Positions 19,045 to 27,045 are shown, counted from the first letter of the stretch. The stretch: 64,000 nt of DNA from Prevotella merdae (GCF_900290275.1 NZ_LT985323.1:623066-687065), one strand, 5' to 3'. The notes: generated by a model from the sequence alone, not told the origin. Numbers and translations are program-made.

Positions 19045-19299
19045 ATGGCAAATCACAAATCATCACTTAAGAGAATCCGTCAGGACAAGGCTAAGGCTTT
19101 GCACAACAGATACTACGCAAAGACGATGCGCAATGCTGTCCGCAAATTGCGCGCCATGACGGACAAGGAAGAGGCTGTAAAGCTCTATCCTTCTGTTCAG
19201 AAAATGCTGGACAAGTTGGCTAAGACTAACATCATCCACAAGAACAAGGCTGCAAACTTGAAGTCAAGCTTGTGCCTGCATATCAGCAAGCTCGCTTAA
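19045..19299 (+). CDS. rpsT: 30S ribosomal protein S20
   Basis: An 84-residue, strongly basic, helical protein starting [21 protein letters not shown], the conserved S20 N terminus that binds the 5' domain of 16S rRNA. It has the expected length. It lies 39 bp after tRNA-Glu with no intervening promoter box and is followed by a strong terminator. Confidence 0.97.
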   Translation: MANHKSSLKRIRQDKAKALHNRYYAKTMRNAVRKLRAMTDKEEAVKLYPSVQKMLDKLAKTNIIHKNKAANLKSSLCLHISKLA

Positions 19300-19323
19300 T
19301 CAAGTTTGTTATCAAACCCATAC

Positions 19324-19355
19324 AGAGGTCGTTAATCTTAAGATTAACGACCTCT
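19324..19355 (+). terminator. terminator after rpsT
   Basis: A perfect 32-bp palindrome with 16-nt arms (AGAGGTCGTTAATCTT and its complement) begins 24 bp after the rpsT stop and is followed by TTTGCGTTTT. It is likely an intrinsic terminator. Confidence 0.8.
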
Positions 19356-19392
19356 TTGCGTTTTAGGAAACACAACGCACATCAACGATGTG

Positions 19393-19578
19393 CCACAATT
19401 TTTCCTTTGCGACGTAAAACAACGAAGGCTTCCTCTATAAAGAGAAAGCCATCATTATGTTGTCCCAAGCGGATTCGAACCACCACAATTTTTCCTTTGC
19501 GACATAAAACGACAAAGGCTTCCTCTATAAAGAGAAAGCCCTCATTATGTTGTCCCAGGCGGATTCGAACCACCACAA
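19393..19578 (-). repeat. two tandem 90-bp copies of the tRNA-Gln 3' end plus its terminator
   Basis: Unit A (19393-19482) and unit B (19483-19572) align at an exact 90-bp offset with about six differences, and a third start of 6 nt follows. Each unit contains, on the minus strand, the last part of tRNA-Gln and a hairpin (GGCTT-CTCT/AGAG-AAGCC type, 19427-19450 and 19517-19540) followed by a T-rich stretch. Copy B continues into the complete tRNA; copy A does not. Confidence 0.88.
19460..19488 (-). pseudogene. duplicated 3' fragment of tRNA-Gln
   Basis: This stretch repeats the T-arm and 3' acceptor strand of the intact tRNA-Gln 90 bp away, differing at one acceptor/T-stem base (AAGC against AGGC on the plus strand). 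It lacks the D- and anticodon arms and cannot make a tRNA. Confidence 0.8.
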
Positions 19579-19620
19579 ACAGAACCAAAAACTGTTGTGC
19601 TACCATTACACCATAGGACA
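19550..19620 (-). tRNA. tRNA-Gln (anticodon TTG)
   Basis: On the minus strand the acceptor TGTCCTA pairs with TGGGACA, the T-arm is GGTGG-TTCGAAT-CCGCC-like, and the anticodon loop TTTTGGT gives anticodon TTG. CCA is not encoded. A terminator hairpin follows at 19540-19517. The gene has its own full promoter. Confidence 0.93.
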
Positions 19621-19629
19621 ATCGTGAGT

Positions 19630-19661
19630 GCAAAGGTAGTAATTTTTTATTCCACCGCCAA
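19630..19661 (-). promoter_or_regulatory. promoter for tRNA-Gln (TTG-N20-TACCTTTGC)
   Basis: On the minus strand TTG (19661-19659) is 20 nt from TACCTTTGC (19638-19630), which ends 9 nt before the tRNA. This is a full-consensus promoter. Confidence 0.85.
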
Positions 19662-19695
19662 ATTTTTTACCTGTTTTTTCACATTTACTTTTCTA

Positions 19696-21357
19696 TCAAT
19701 ATGTAAACGAGCTACCTCCCAAGAACTCTCTCAATAGAGATGTAGGTGGCAAAGCCGAATGATCTATAGCAGAGAAATACCCAAGAAACTTGCGCAGTCT
19801 ATAAGCCTCAGCATACTCGTCACAATTCTCCGGTACCTGTTCAAGCAAAGGTTCAGCCTGTTTTTTGATAGCAGCAAGCTCGTAAATCATAGCCGTATTA
19901 AACATTGCGTCGGCATTCTCCTGATATGGGAAAATCCACTTATTCTCTCCCGCACGCACCGAAGCCCAACGTCCTATAGTGTCTTTAGCCGTACATCCAC
20001 GTTGCTTATCATCGCGAATAATGCGACGCAACAATCTATTATCCGTTGTAGGTATATAGTTATGGTCGTCAAGGAGTATAGTGGTAAGTGCCGATGCATA
20101 CACACGATATTTAAGAGCGTCATCTATTTGGGCTGTCAATTCGGGATTAAGCGCATGTATGCCTTCTATAACGAGCACATCACCAGGATGCATACGCATC
20201 TTGACCCCGCTCTGCTCGCTCTTGCCTTTAATAAAGTTATACTTTGGTAACTCCACTTCCTCGCCACGGAATAGTTGTGCAAGCTGCTTGTTAAGCAACT
20301 CAAGGTTAAGAGCATGGATTGACTCAAAATCGTATTCGCCCTTCTCATCACGCGGTGTAAGCTCACGGTCAACAAAATAGTCGTCAAGCGATATTGGCAC
20401 AGGCCGTATGCCATTGCACACAAGCTGTATACTCAAACGCTTGCACGTTGTTGTCTTGCCCGAAGACGAAGGGCCTGCAATAAGCACCATCTTCACACTC
20501 TCCCTTTTACTTATCTCCTCGGCAATATGCGCAATCTTCTTCTCCTGCAAAGCCTCCGACACATTTATTATCTCTGTAGCATGTCCCTGACTAACAGCTT
20601 CGTTAAACATACCCACAGTAGACATGCCGAGCAAACGCTGCCAACGGTGATGCTCCTGAAATATCTCAAACATCTTGTCTTGACGTATCAGCGTACCAAG
20701 CTGCATAGGATTGCTCATAGAAGGAATGCGCAAAAGCAATCCGTCATAATACTTCTCTACACCAAACAAAGTGAGCTGTGCCGTATTGGTAAGCATTGTA
20801 CCATAGAAATAGTCAACAAACCCCTCTATATCATAATATAATGTATACAGCTTGCCAGTTGTACGCAACAACAAAGCCTTGTCGTGATGGCCATACTTCT
20901 CAAACATAGCAATAGCTTCCTCTGTAGGCACCTCATGCCGGCGAATAGGTATAGCACGGTTTACGATGCTCTGCATCTCCTGCCTAATGGCCGTTGCATC
21001 GTCTACCGTCAATGGTCTACCAATACGCAAGTCGCAATAATAACCATTGGATACAGGTATGTCTATCACCACCCTACTGCCAGGAAACAGCTTGTGTACA
21101 GCCTTGCAAAGCACAAAGAAAAGCGTGCGTGTATAGGCTCTTGAACCCGATGGTGTTGTGATGTCTAAAAACTCCACATCCTTCGAATTATACACACGAT
21201 AGTGCATTCCCTCCACCTTGTTGTTAACCTTGGCGTTAACTGGCGGATAGGGCATACCTATATTTAACTTGCTAAAAATATCAGAAAGATTACTTCCCGT
21301 TTCTACTTTTAAAGTTTTTTTATTATTTTTGCAACGGATTTGTATCAACTGTTTCAT
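19696..21357 (-). CDS. TGS-domain nucleoside (uridine) kinase-like protein
   Basis: A 553-residue protein with three parts: an N-terminal TGS-like domain (about 1-65, IRCKNNKKTLKVETGSNLSDI), a threonyl-tRNA-synthetase-like middle (about 70-240), and a C-terminal phosphoribulokinase/uridine kinase domain. The P-loop GPSSSGKT is at 295-302, followed by a PISLDDYFVDRELTPRDE block typical of uridine kinases. It probably phosphorylates a nucleoside in the cytoplasm; the role of the ThrRS-like half is unknown. This architecture is frequent in Bacteroidetes and Firmicutes. It has its own promoter. Confidence 0.85.
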   Translation of the reverse strand: MKQLIQIRCKNNKKTLKVETGSNLSDIFSKLNIGMPYPPVNAKVNNKVEGMHYRVYNSKDVEFLDITTPSGSRAYTRTLFFVLCKAVHKLFPGSRVVIDIPVSNGYYCDLRIGRPLTVDDATAIRQEMQSIVNRAIPIRRHEVPTEEAIAMFEKYGHHDKALLLRTTGKLYTLYYDIEGFVDYFYGTMLTNTAQLTLFGVEKYYDGLLLRIPSMSNPMQLGTLIRQDKMFEIFQEHHRWQRLLGMSTVGMFNEAVSQGHATEIINVSEALQEKKIAHIAEEISKRESVKMVLIAGPSSSGKTTTCKRLSIQLVCNGIRPVPISLDDYFVDRELTPRDEKGEYDFESIHALNLELLNKQLAQLFRGEEVELPKYNFIKGKSEQSGVKMRMHPGDVLVIEGIHALNPELTAQIDDALKYRVYASALTTILLDDHNYIPTTDNRLLRRIIRDDKQRGCTAKDTIGRWASVRAGENKWIFPYQENADAMFNTAMIYELAAIKKQAEPLLEQVPENCDEYAEAYRLRKFLGYFSAIDHSALPPTSLLREFLGGSSFTY

Positions 21358-21430
21358 TCTGATTACACGTTTAAGGGTTAATACTCTGAACCGAAGTGGG
21401 CAGACAACATCTCCCTAATGTTTCGGAATA

Positions 21431-21464
21431 GCAAAGATACTCCGTTTTTCGACACAAAGCGCAA
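21431..21464 (-). promoter_or_regulatory. promoter for the TGS/uridine-kinase gene
   Basis: TATCTTTGC on the minus strand (21439-21431) with TTG at 21464-21462, spacing 22 nt. The leader to the ATG at 21357 is about 70 nt. Confidence 0.6.
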
Positions 21465-21489
21465 TACTGCCACTAAATAAAATTAAAAT

Positions 21490-23184
21490 ATGTCGATTTG
21501 GATTATTTTTAAGATCATCGGATCATTGGCTCTACTCATCTATGGTATGAAGGTGATGAGTGAGGCTCTCCAGAAGATGGCTGGCTCGCAGCTTCGCCAT
21601 ATCCTTGGAGCAATGACTACCAACCGTTTTACTGGTCTGCTGACTGGTATGTTTGTAACAGCTTCGGTGCAGTCGTCTACCGCGACGACGGTGATGACCG
21701 TATCATTCGTCAACGCAGGATTGTTAACACTTGCCCAAGCAATCTCCGTTATTATGGGTGCTAATATTGGTACCACGTTCACGGCATGGATCATGACGTT
21801 AGGCTTCTCATTCAACATGGCCGACCTTGTGTTCCCCGCATTCTTCTTTGCCTTGCTACTTATCTACAGCAAGAAGCGCCGCTATGTAGGCGACTTTATC
21901 TTTGGTATTGCGTTTATGTTCTTCGCCATTTCCACCTTGGGTGCAACGGGCAAGGAAATGGACTTAAGCCACAACCAGTCGGTTATCGATTTCTTCTCTT
22001 CCTTCGACAAAGACAGCTATGCCACGATATTCTCATTCCTTGGCATTGGCACCGTATTGACGTTCTGCATGCAGTCGTCGGCAGCCCTTATGGCTATCAC
22101 CATGGTGCTCTGTTCTAGTGGAGTACTACCTATATATATGGGTATTGCTCTCGTATTGGGCGAGAACATCGGCACAACCATAACCTCAAACATCGCAGCT
22201 ATGGGAGCCAACACACAGGCTCGCCGTGCAGCCTTGGCACACCTAACGTTCAACGTATTCGGTGTTATTTGGGTTCTCTGCATTTTCTATCCATTCATCG
22301 ATATGGTATGCAGTTTTGTAGGTGTAGATCCGCATGCCGACCACATCGACGCAACACGTCTTTCTGTGGTACTTGCCGCATTCCACACAACATTCAACGT
22401 ATGCAACACCAGTATTCTTATCTGGCTCATACCTCAAATGGAGCGCTTTGTATGCTACATTATTAAGCCATCTGCCAAGAAAGACGAGGACGACTTCCGT
22501 CTGCGCTATATCGGTGGCACAGCTATCATGAAGACTCCTGAGCTCTCGGTACTTGAGGCACAGAAGGAGATACAGTCGTTTGCCGAGCGCATACAGCGTA
22601 TGTTCGGTATGGTGAGAGAGTTGCTTGGCGTTAAGGACGACGCCCAGTTTACAAAGCTCTTTACTCGTATCGAGAAGTACGAGAGCATTTCAGACAACAT
22701 GGAGATAGAGATAGCCAATTATCTCGACAACGTGTCCGACGCTCATCTCTCTGACGAAACAAAGGCCAAGATACGTGCTATGCTTCGCGAGATAACAGAG
22801 ATTGAGTCGATAGGCGACTCTTGCTACAACCTTGCACGCACTATAAGCCGCAAGTTTAAAGGCAAAGAAGACTTCACAGAGCAGCAGTACGAGCACTTGC
22901 ATCAGATGTTCGAGCTTACCGACGATTCGCTTACACAGATGAACGTTATGCTTACCGGTCGCCGCGACAATCTTGACGTAAACCGCTCGTTCAACGTTGA
23001 AAACGAGATTAACAACTATCGCAACCAGTTGCGCTCGCAAAACATCAACGATGTAAACGACCATAAGTACACCTACACTATAGGTACTATGTACATGGAC
23101 ATCGTATCAGAGTGTGAGAAGCTTGGCGACTACGTGGTGAATGTTGTTGAAGCCCGTATGGGCACACGCCAGCGCGAGGCATAA
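21490..23184 (+). CDS. Na/Pi cotransporter family protein with PhoU-like tail
   Basis: A 564-residue inner-membrane protein. The N-terminal two thirds holds two inverted Na/Pi-cotransporter repeats, each with the QSS motif (QSSTATTVMTVSFVNAG near residue 60 and QSSAALMAITMVLCSSG near 200) that forms the substrate site. From about residue 345 a soluble helical PhoU-like domain follows. It likely takes up phosphate with sodium. It is divergent from the uridine-kinase-like gene and is followed by an inverted repeat element. No phosphate-specific regulator site is evident. Confidence 0.88.
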   Translation: MSIWIIFKIIGSLALLIYGMKVMSEALQKMAGSQLRHILGAMTTNRFTGLLTGMFVTASVQSSTATTVMTVSFVNAGLLTLAQAISVIMGANIGTTFTAWIMTLGFSFNMADLVFPAFFFALLLIYSKKRRYVGDFIFGIAFMFFAISTLGATGKEMDLSHNQSVIDFFSSFDKDSYATIFSFLGIGTVLTFCMQSSAALMAITMVLCSSGVLPIYMGIALVLGENIGTTITSNIAAMGANTQARRAALAHLTFNVFGVIWVLCIFYPFIDMVCSFVGVDPHADHIDATRLSVVLAAFHTTFNVCNTSILIWLIPQMERFVCYIIKPSAKKDEDDFRLRYIGGTAIMKTPELSVLEAQKEIQSFAERIQRMFGMVRELLGVKDDAQFTKLFTRIEKYESISDNMEIEIANYLDNVSDAHLSDETKAKIRAMLREITEIESIGDSCYNLARTISRKFKGKEDFTEQQYEHLHQMFELTDDSLTQMNVMLTGRRDNLDVNRSFNVENEINNYRNQLRSQNINDVNDHKYTYTIGTMYMDIVSECEKLGDYVVNVVEARMGTRQREA

Positions 23185-23225
23185 TAAACTGCAAGACAAA
23201 GTCTTGTTGGGGGCTTGAAACTCTG

Positions 23226-23418
23226 GCAGGGCTTTGACAAAAACAGTAAAAACACCCGATGTGGGCAAAACCCTCATTCTTCGGGTTTCGATAATAAAAC
23301 AAAAAGGAAGACCTAACGAGAGCAAGCTCTCGACAGTCTTCCTTTTTGTTTTATTATCGGTTCTGCAAAAGCAGAACTATACCCACATCGGGCTATAAAC
23401 AAGAAAAACATTGGCGCA
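23226..23418 (+). repeat. cloverleaf repeat, copy 1 (left flank of the GxxExxY gene)
   Basis: An outer stem (23255-23265 with 23382-23392) encloses three hairpins: AAACCC/GGGTTT (23268-23288), a perfect 24-bp stem (23289-23312 with 23336-23359) capped by CGAGAGC-AA-GCTCTCG (23317-23332), and GTTCTGC/GCAGAAC (23360-23377). The outer end carries GCAGGGCTTTGACAAAAAC (23226-23244) and the inner end AAAAACATTGGCGCA (23404-23418). Copy 2 repeats this in reverse. Confidence 0.9.
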
Positions 23419-23473
23419 TATCTTTCCAATTGAACTATTGTCTAATGAATTTATATATCAATAACATTTTATT

Positions 23474-23917
23474 ATGAATTATCATATAAAAAAGCTATCC
23501 GAACACAATCCCTCGTTGCTTCAACAATTGCGGCAATATTGTTATGGTATTAATGGCTGCTGTCAAACTGTACATCGTGAGTTGGGGCCTTATCTCAATG
23601 AATATATGTATCAAGACGCATTGGAAATAATTTTGAATGAACGCAATATCCCGTTTGTTAGGGAGTATTACTTCTCTATAGATTTTCATGGGCAAAAGAT
23701 AAAGCATAAGCATTATGTAGATTTCTATGTAAAGAACAAGGCTTTTATTGAATGTAAAGCTGTAGAATGTCTGGGTACAGAGCAAAGACAACAGCTTTGG
23801 AACTATATGCGACTTACTAAAACAAGAATAGGAATTCTTTGGAACTTTTCGCCATTGCGCGACCAAAGTGAGCATTATTATCTTGATGCAGAAACAGAAA
23901 CAATGTATATGTTCTGA
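23474..23917 (+). CDS. GxxExxY-family protein, putative PD-(D/E)XK nuclease
   Basis: A 147-residue protein of the GxxExxY family, a small group with a PD-(D/E)XK-like core and no firm function. The family segment reads LGPYLNEYMYQDAL, where the usual glycine is tyrosine but E and the final Y remain. The nuclease-like residues appear as HYVDFYVKNKAFIECKAVE, giving D and E-x-K. The gene is visibly more A+T-rich than its neighbours. It is bracketed by inverted copies of a structured repeat (23226-23418 and 23976-24160), which suggests it arrived as a unit of about 935 bp. Nuclease activity is inferred only from the motif. Confidence 0.8.
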   Translation: MNYHIKKLSEHNPSLLQQLRQYCYGINGCCQTVHRELGPYLNEYMYQDALEIILNERNIPFVREYYFSIDFHGQKIKHKHYVDFYVKNKAFIECKAVECLGTEQRQQLWNYMRLTKTRIGILWNFSPLRDQSEHYYLDAETETMYMF

Positions 23918-23975
23918 TTTAGGAAAAGACTCTAATGGGTTTTAAATGTGTGAAAAAAAGTATAGCGTCAAGTTG

Positions 23976-24160
23976 TGCGCCAATGTTTTTTATGTTTATC
24001 GCCCTATTGTGGGCAAAGTGCAGCTTGCTGCATAAATAAAAGGATTGAAGGATGGGTGTCGAGAGCTTGCTCTCGTAAGACCATCCTTCAATCCTTTTAT
24101 TGAAGCCCAAAGGGTTTTGCCTACAATAGGGTGTATTGTCGGTTTTTGTCAAAGCCCTGC
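23976..24160 (-). repeat. cloverleaf repeat, copy 2 (right flank of the GxxExxY gene)
   Basis: An inverted relative of copy 1. Outer stem 24002-24014 with 24119-24131 (13 bp, one G-T), small hairpin TGCAGC/GCTGCA (24019-24032), perfect 21-bp stem (24035-24055 with 24081-24101) capped by TCGAGAGCTTGCTCTCG, then an AGCCC/GGGTT hairpin. The inner end TGCGCCAATGTTTTT (23976-23990) is the exact complement of copy 1's inner end, and the outer end (24142-24160) matches 19 nt of copy 1. The stems differ from copy 1 in sequence but are fully paired. Confidence 0.9.
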
Positions 24161-24236
24161 AATACATTCCTTTAAGTCACTCGCCGATAAGCTTCCCAAT
24201 AGAAATTTTATACATCGGTATACGGCGCAAGGAGCC

Positions 24237-24893
24237 TTATATTTTTCCTCCGTAGCACAAGTCGCCAGCATCGCCAAATCCAGGCACAATATATTTATGC
24301 TCGTTAAGACCTGGGTCAACAGCAGCACACCATATAGTAGTGTCCTCAGGGAATGTCTTGCGGATATGTTCAATACCCTCCGGCGCAGCCATTACGCACA
24401 CCACATGCACCTTCTTAGGCTTGCCCTTAGTAAGCAAAGCCTTATATCCCATCTCCATTGAGCCGCCTGTGGCAAGCATCGGATCTACGATAAGCAATGT
24501 AGCATCGTTAAGGTCAGGAGTGGCAAGATACTCCACATGTATGCCCACCTTTGTATGGTCGGCATCCTCGTACTCGCGATAAGCACTAACAAAGGCGTTG
24601 CCTGCATGGTCGAATATGTTAAGGAAACCCTGATGGAAAGGCAATCCGGCACGGAATATAGTGCCAAGCACCAGCTTGTCTGTAGGCACATTCACCTTAG
24701 CCACACCCAATGGAGTCTGCACGTCACGCTCCTCATAGTCGAAAGTTTTGCTAAGTTCGTAGGCAATAAGTTCGCCCACACGCATAATATTGTTGCGGAA
24801 CAACAGACGGTTGGTCTGATAATCCTTGTCACGCATCTCCGCCATATACTTATTTATGATGGAGTTTGATTTGCTAAAATCTATAATTTTCAT
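24237..24893 (-). CDS. upp: Uracil phosphoribosyltransferase
   Basis: Salvage enzyme making UMP from uracil and PRPP in the cytoplasm. The 218-residue protein shows the PRPP-binding loop LLIVDPMLATGGSM and the C-terminal uracil-site region VPGFGDAGDLCYG characteristic of UPRTases. It is a single-gene unit with a promoter about 100 bp upstream and a terminator-like hairpin in the leader, which suggests control by attenuation. The gene ends 76 bp from the right repeat of the GxxExxY unit. Confidence 0.95.
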   Translation of the reverse strand: MKIIDFSKSNSIINKYMAEMRDKDYQTNRLLFRNNIMRVGELIAYELSKTFDYEERDVQTPLGVAKVNVPTDKLVLGTIFRAGLPFHQGFLNIFDHAGNAFVSAYREYEDADHTKVGIHVEYLATPDLNDATLLIVDPMLATGGSMEMGYKALLTKGKPKKVHVVCVMAAPEGIEHIRKTFPEDTTIWCAAVDPGLNEHKYIVPGFGDAGDLCYGGKI

Positions 24894-24955
24894 AGCTATA
24901 AGTTGTGTTTATAATTATTCAAACAAGTTGCTTTTTCATAGGTCCGTATATTTAC

Positions 24956-24983
24956 AAAAAATGCGCCCATAGGTTTAAGGCGC
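24956..24983 (-). terminator. candidate attenuator in the upp leader
   Basis: On the minus strand GCGCC and GGCGC pair (24983-24963) and are followed by A and a run of six T (24961-24956). The hairpin begins about 13 nt after the -7 box and ends about 62 nt before the upp start, so it could stop transcription early. Confidence 0.6.
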
Positions 24984-24995
24984 AAGTTGAACCAT

Positions 24996-25029
24996 GCAAA
25001 ATTACATATAAATCCGCATTAATTTGCAA
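24996..25029 (-). promoter_or_regulatory. promoter for upp (TTG-N22-TAATTTTGC)
   Basis: TTG at 25029-25027 and TAATTTTGC at 25004-24996 on the minus strand are 22 nt apart. The implied leader is about 100 nt. Confidence 0.65.
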
Positions 25030-25122
25030 CGTGTAAATTGCAAACCGCACACAGATGTTAGATTTTGCGATATTTTAACATAAAAAAGATTACACCCAAG
25101 CAAATTTTGTCACTCAGAAACA

Positions 25123-25153
25123 TTGTTATCTTATAGTTTTTTCATAACTTTGC
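25123..25153 (+). promoter_or_regulatory. promoter for pckA (TTG-N19-TAACTTTGC)
   Basis: TTG at 25123-25125 and TAACTTTGC at 25145-25153 are 19 nt apart, a full-consensus promoter. The start codon is 166 nt further, giving an unusually long leader. Confidence 0.85.
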
Positions 25154-25157
25154 GGTG

Positions 25158-25319
25158 GTAAATAAAAGGAACGACAATTACGTCGTGCCGACTTACACAT
25201 ATTTATACAAAGACAATGAAAGTCGCCTGAGCAGAAACGACGGCCCCGATCAGGCAATAGAGGAGCCAGGCCTACGGAAGTTGATCTATATTCACATCTA
25301 AATAATATTTTCAAAAAAA
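25158..25319 (+). promoter_or_regulatory. structured 5' leader of pckA, candidate cis-regulatory RNA
   Basis: The leader is more G+C-rich than typical spacers here and holds several stems: ACGAC/GTCGT (25171-25175 with 25082+100 to 25186), CGACTT/AAGTCG (25189-25194 with 25220-25225) and GCCTGA/TCAGGC (25225-25230 with 25250-25255). GATCA at 25248-25252 can instead pair with TGATC at 25282-25286, overlapping the third stem, so two exclusive folds are possible. I recognise no known riboswitch class. No ORF or T-run is present. Confidence 0.45.
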
Positions 25320-26921
25320 ATGGCAAAGTTAGATTTGACACAGTACGGAATTACTGGTTCTACAGTAATCGCTCACAATCCGTCTTATGAGAAGTTGTTC
25401 GAAGAGGAGACAAAAGCAGGTCTCGAAGGTTTCGAGGTAGGTAAGCAGACTGAACTCGGTGCTGTCGACGTAATGACAGGTATCTATACCGGTCGTTCAC
25501 CTAAGGACAAGTACATCGTAATGGACGAGAACTCTAAGGACACTGTATGGTGGACTTCAGAGGAATATAAGAATGACAATCACCCGATGTCTGAAGAGGT
25601 TTGGGCAACGGTTAAGGATATCGCCAAGAAGGAGCTTTGCAACAAGAACCTCTATGTAGTAGATGGTTTCTGCGGAGCTAACAAGGATACACGTATGGCT
25701 GTTCGTTTCATCGTTGAGGTTGCTTGGCAGGCTCACTTCGTAACAAACATGTTCATCCGTCCTACAGCTGAGGAGCTTGAGTCTTTCGAGCCTAACTTCG
25801 TTGTTTACAACGCATCTAAGGCTAAGGTAGAAAACTACAAGGAGCTCGGTCTGCACTCAGAGACTTGCGTTGCTTTCAACGTAACATCTAAGGAGCAGGT
25901 TATCATCAACACATGGTACGGTGGTGAGATGAAGAAGGGTATGTTCTCTATGATGAACTACTTCCTCCCATTGAAGGGCATCGCTTCTATGCACTGCTCA
26001 GCTAACTGCGACAAGAACGGTGAGAACACAGCTATCTTCTTCGGTCTCTCTGGTACAGGTAAGACAACATTGTCTACCGACCCGAAGCGTCTCCTCATCG
26101 GTGATGACGAGCACGGATGGGACGACAACGGCGTATTCAACTTCGAGGGTGGCTGCTACGCTAAGGTTATCAACCTTGACAAGGAGTCTGAGCCAGACAT
26201 CTACAACGCAATCCGTCGTGACGCTCTCCTCGAGAACGTAACTGTTGACGCTAATGGCAAGATCGACTTCGCTGATAAGAGCGTAACTGAGAACACTCGT
26301 GTTTCTTACCCGATCTACCACATCAACAACATCAAGCCGGGTTCTTCTGCACCAGCTGCTAAGCAGGTTATCTTCCTTTCAGCTGACGCATTCGGTGTAC
26401 TGCCTCCAGTATCTATCCTTACTCCAGAGCAGACTCAGTACTACTTCCTCTCAGGCTTCACAGCTAAGTTGGCAGGTACAGAGCGTGGCATCACAGAGCC
26501 TACTCCTACATTCTCAGCTTGCTTCGGTCAGGCTTTCTTGGAGTTGCACCCAACAAAGTATGCTCAGGAGCTCGTTAAGAAGATGAAGAAGAACAACGCT
26601 AAGGCTTACCTCGTTAACACTGGTTGGAACGGTACTGGCAAGCGTATCTCTATCCGCGACACACGTGGTATCATCGACGCTATCTTGAGCGGCGACATCG
26701 ACAAGGCTCCAACAAAGCAGATCCCGATGTTCGACTTCAAGGTTCCAACAGAGCTTCCTGGTGTTGCTACTGAGATTCTTGACCCACGCGACACTTACGC
26801 TGAGGCTGCTCAGTGGGAGGAGAAGGCTAAGGACCTCGCTGCTCGCTTCATCAAGAACTTCGCTAAGTACACAAACAACGAGGCTGGTAAGGCTCTTGTT
26901 GCTGCTGGTCCTCAGCTCTAA
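25320..26921 (+). CDS. pckA: Phosphoenolpyruvate carboxykinase (ATP)
   Basis: Interconverts oxaloacetate and PEP. In Bacteroidales it commonly fixes CO2 onto PEP on the way to succinate, conserving energy as ATP. The 533-residue protein has the kinase-1a P-loop [12 protein letters not shown], the kinase-2 region [21 protein letters not shown] and the PEPCK-specific block around [16 protein letters not shown]. Codons are strongly biased (GCT, GTT, TCT, AAG, CTC), unlike the flanking genes, consistent with very high expression. It has a consensus promoter, a 160-nt structured leader and a strong terminator. Confidence 0.97.
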   Translation: MAKLDLTQYGITGSTVIAHNPSYEKLFEEETKAGLEGFEVGKQTELGAVDVMTGIYTGRSPKDKYIVMDENSKDTVWWTSEEYKNDNHPMSEEVWATVKDIAKKELCNKNLYVVDGFCGANKDTRMAVRFIVEVAWQAHFVTNMFIRPTAEELESFEPNFVVYNASKAKVENYKELGLHSETCVAFNVTSKEQVIINTWYGGEMKKGMFSMMNYFLPLKGIASMHCSANCDKNGENTAIFFGLSGTGKTTLSTDPKRLLIGDDEHGWDDNGVFNFEGGCYAKVINLDKESEPDIYNAIRRDALLENVTVDANGKIDFADKSVTENTRVSYPIYHINNIKPGSSAPAAKQVIFLSADAFGVLPPVSILTPEQTQYYFLSGFTAKLAGTERGITEPTPTFSACFGQAFLELHPTKYAQELVKKMKKNNAKAYLVNTGWNGTGKRISIRDTRGIIDAILSGDIDKAPTKQIPMFDFKVPTELPGVATEILDPRDTYAEAAQWEEKAKDLAARFIKNFAKYTNNEAGKALVAAGPQL

Positions 26922-26954
26922 TCTCTAAGATTATTTGCGATAAAGACTAAATAG

Positions 26955-26993
26955 AAAAGGTCTGTTTCCTGGTAATACGGAAACAGACCTTTT
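26955..26993 (+). terminator. terminator after pckA
   Basis: AAAAGGTCTGTTTCC and its complement (26955-26969 with 26979-26993) pair perfectly around a 9-nt loop, and the 3' arm runs into six or more T. It is A-rich on the left, so it may act in both directions. Confidence 0.92.
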
Positions 26994-27045
26994 TTGTTAT
27001 ATAAAGAATCGAATGTGACAAAACTAATTATCAGCCTAGAATAAT

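Noticed and set aside
19393..19620. attL/attR of an integrated element at tRNA-Gln
   Set aside because: The copies are adjacent (90-bp period) with no cargo or integrase between them. The duplication is reported, but an integrated element is not supported.
23226..24160. Insertion sequence
   Set aside because: There is no transposase and no visible target-site duplication. The only gene is the GxxExxY protein, so it is described as a repeat-bracketed unit instead.
23226..24160. Integron attC cassette
   Set aside because: The repeat ends do not show the RYYYAAC/GTTRRRY core sites, and no integron integrase is present.
25158..25319. TPP-type riboswitch, suggested by a CCTGAGCAGA stretch
   Set aside because: The second conserved element and the three-way junction spacing are absent, and pckA is not a thiamine gene.
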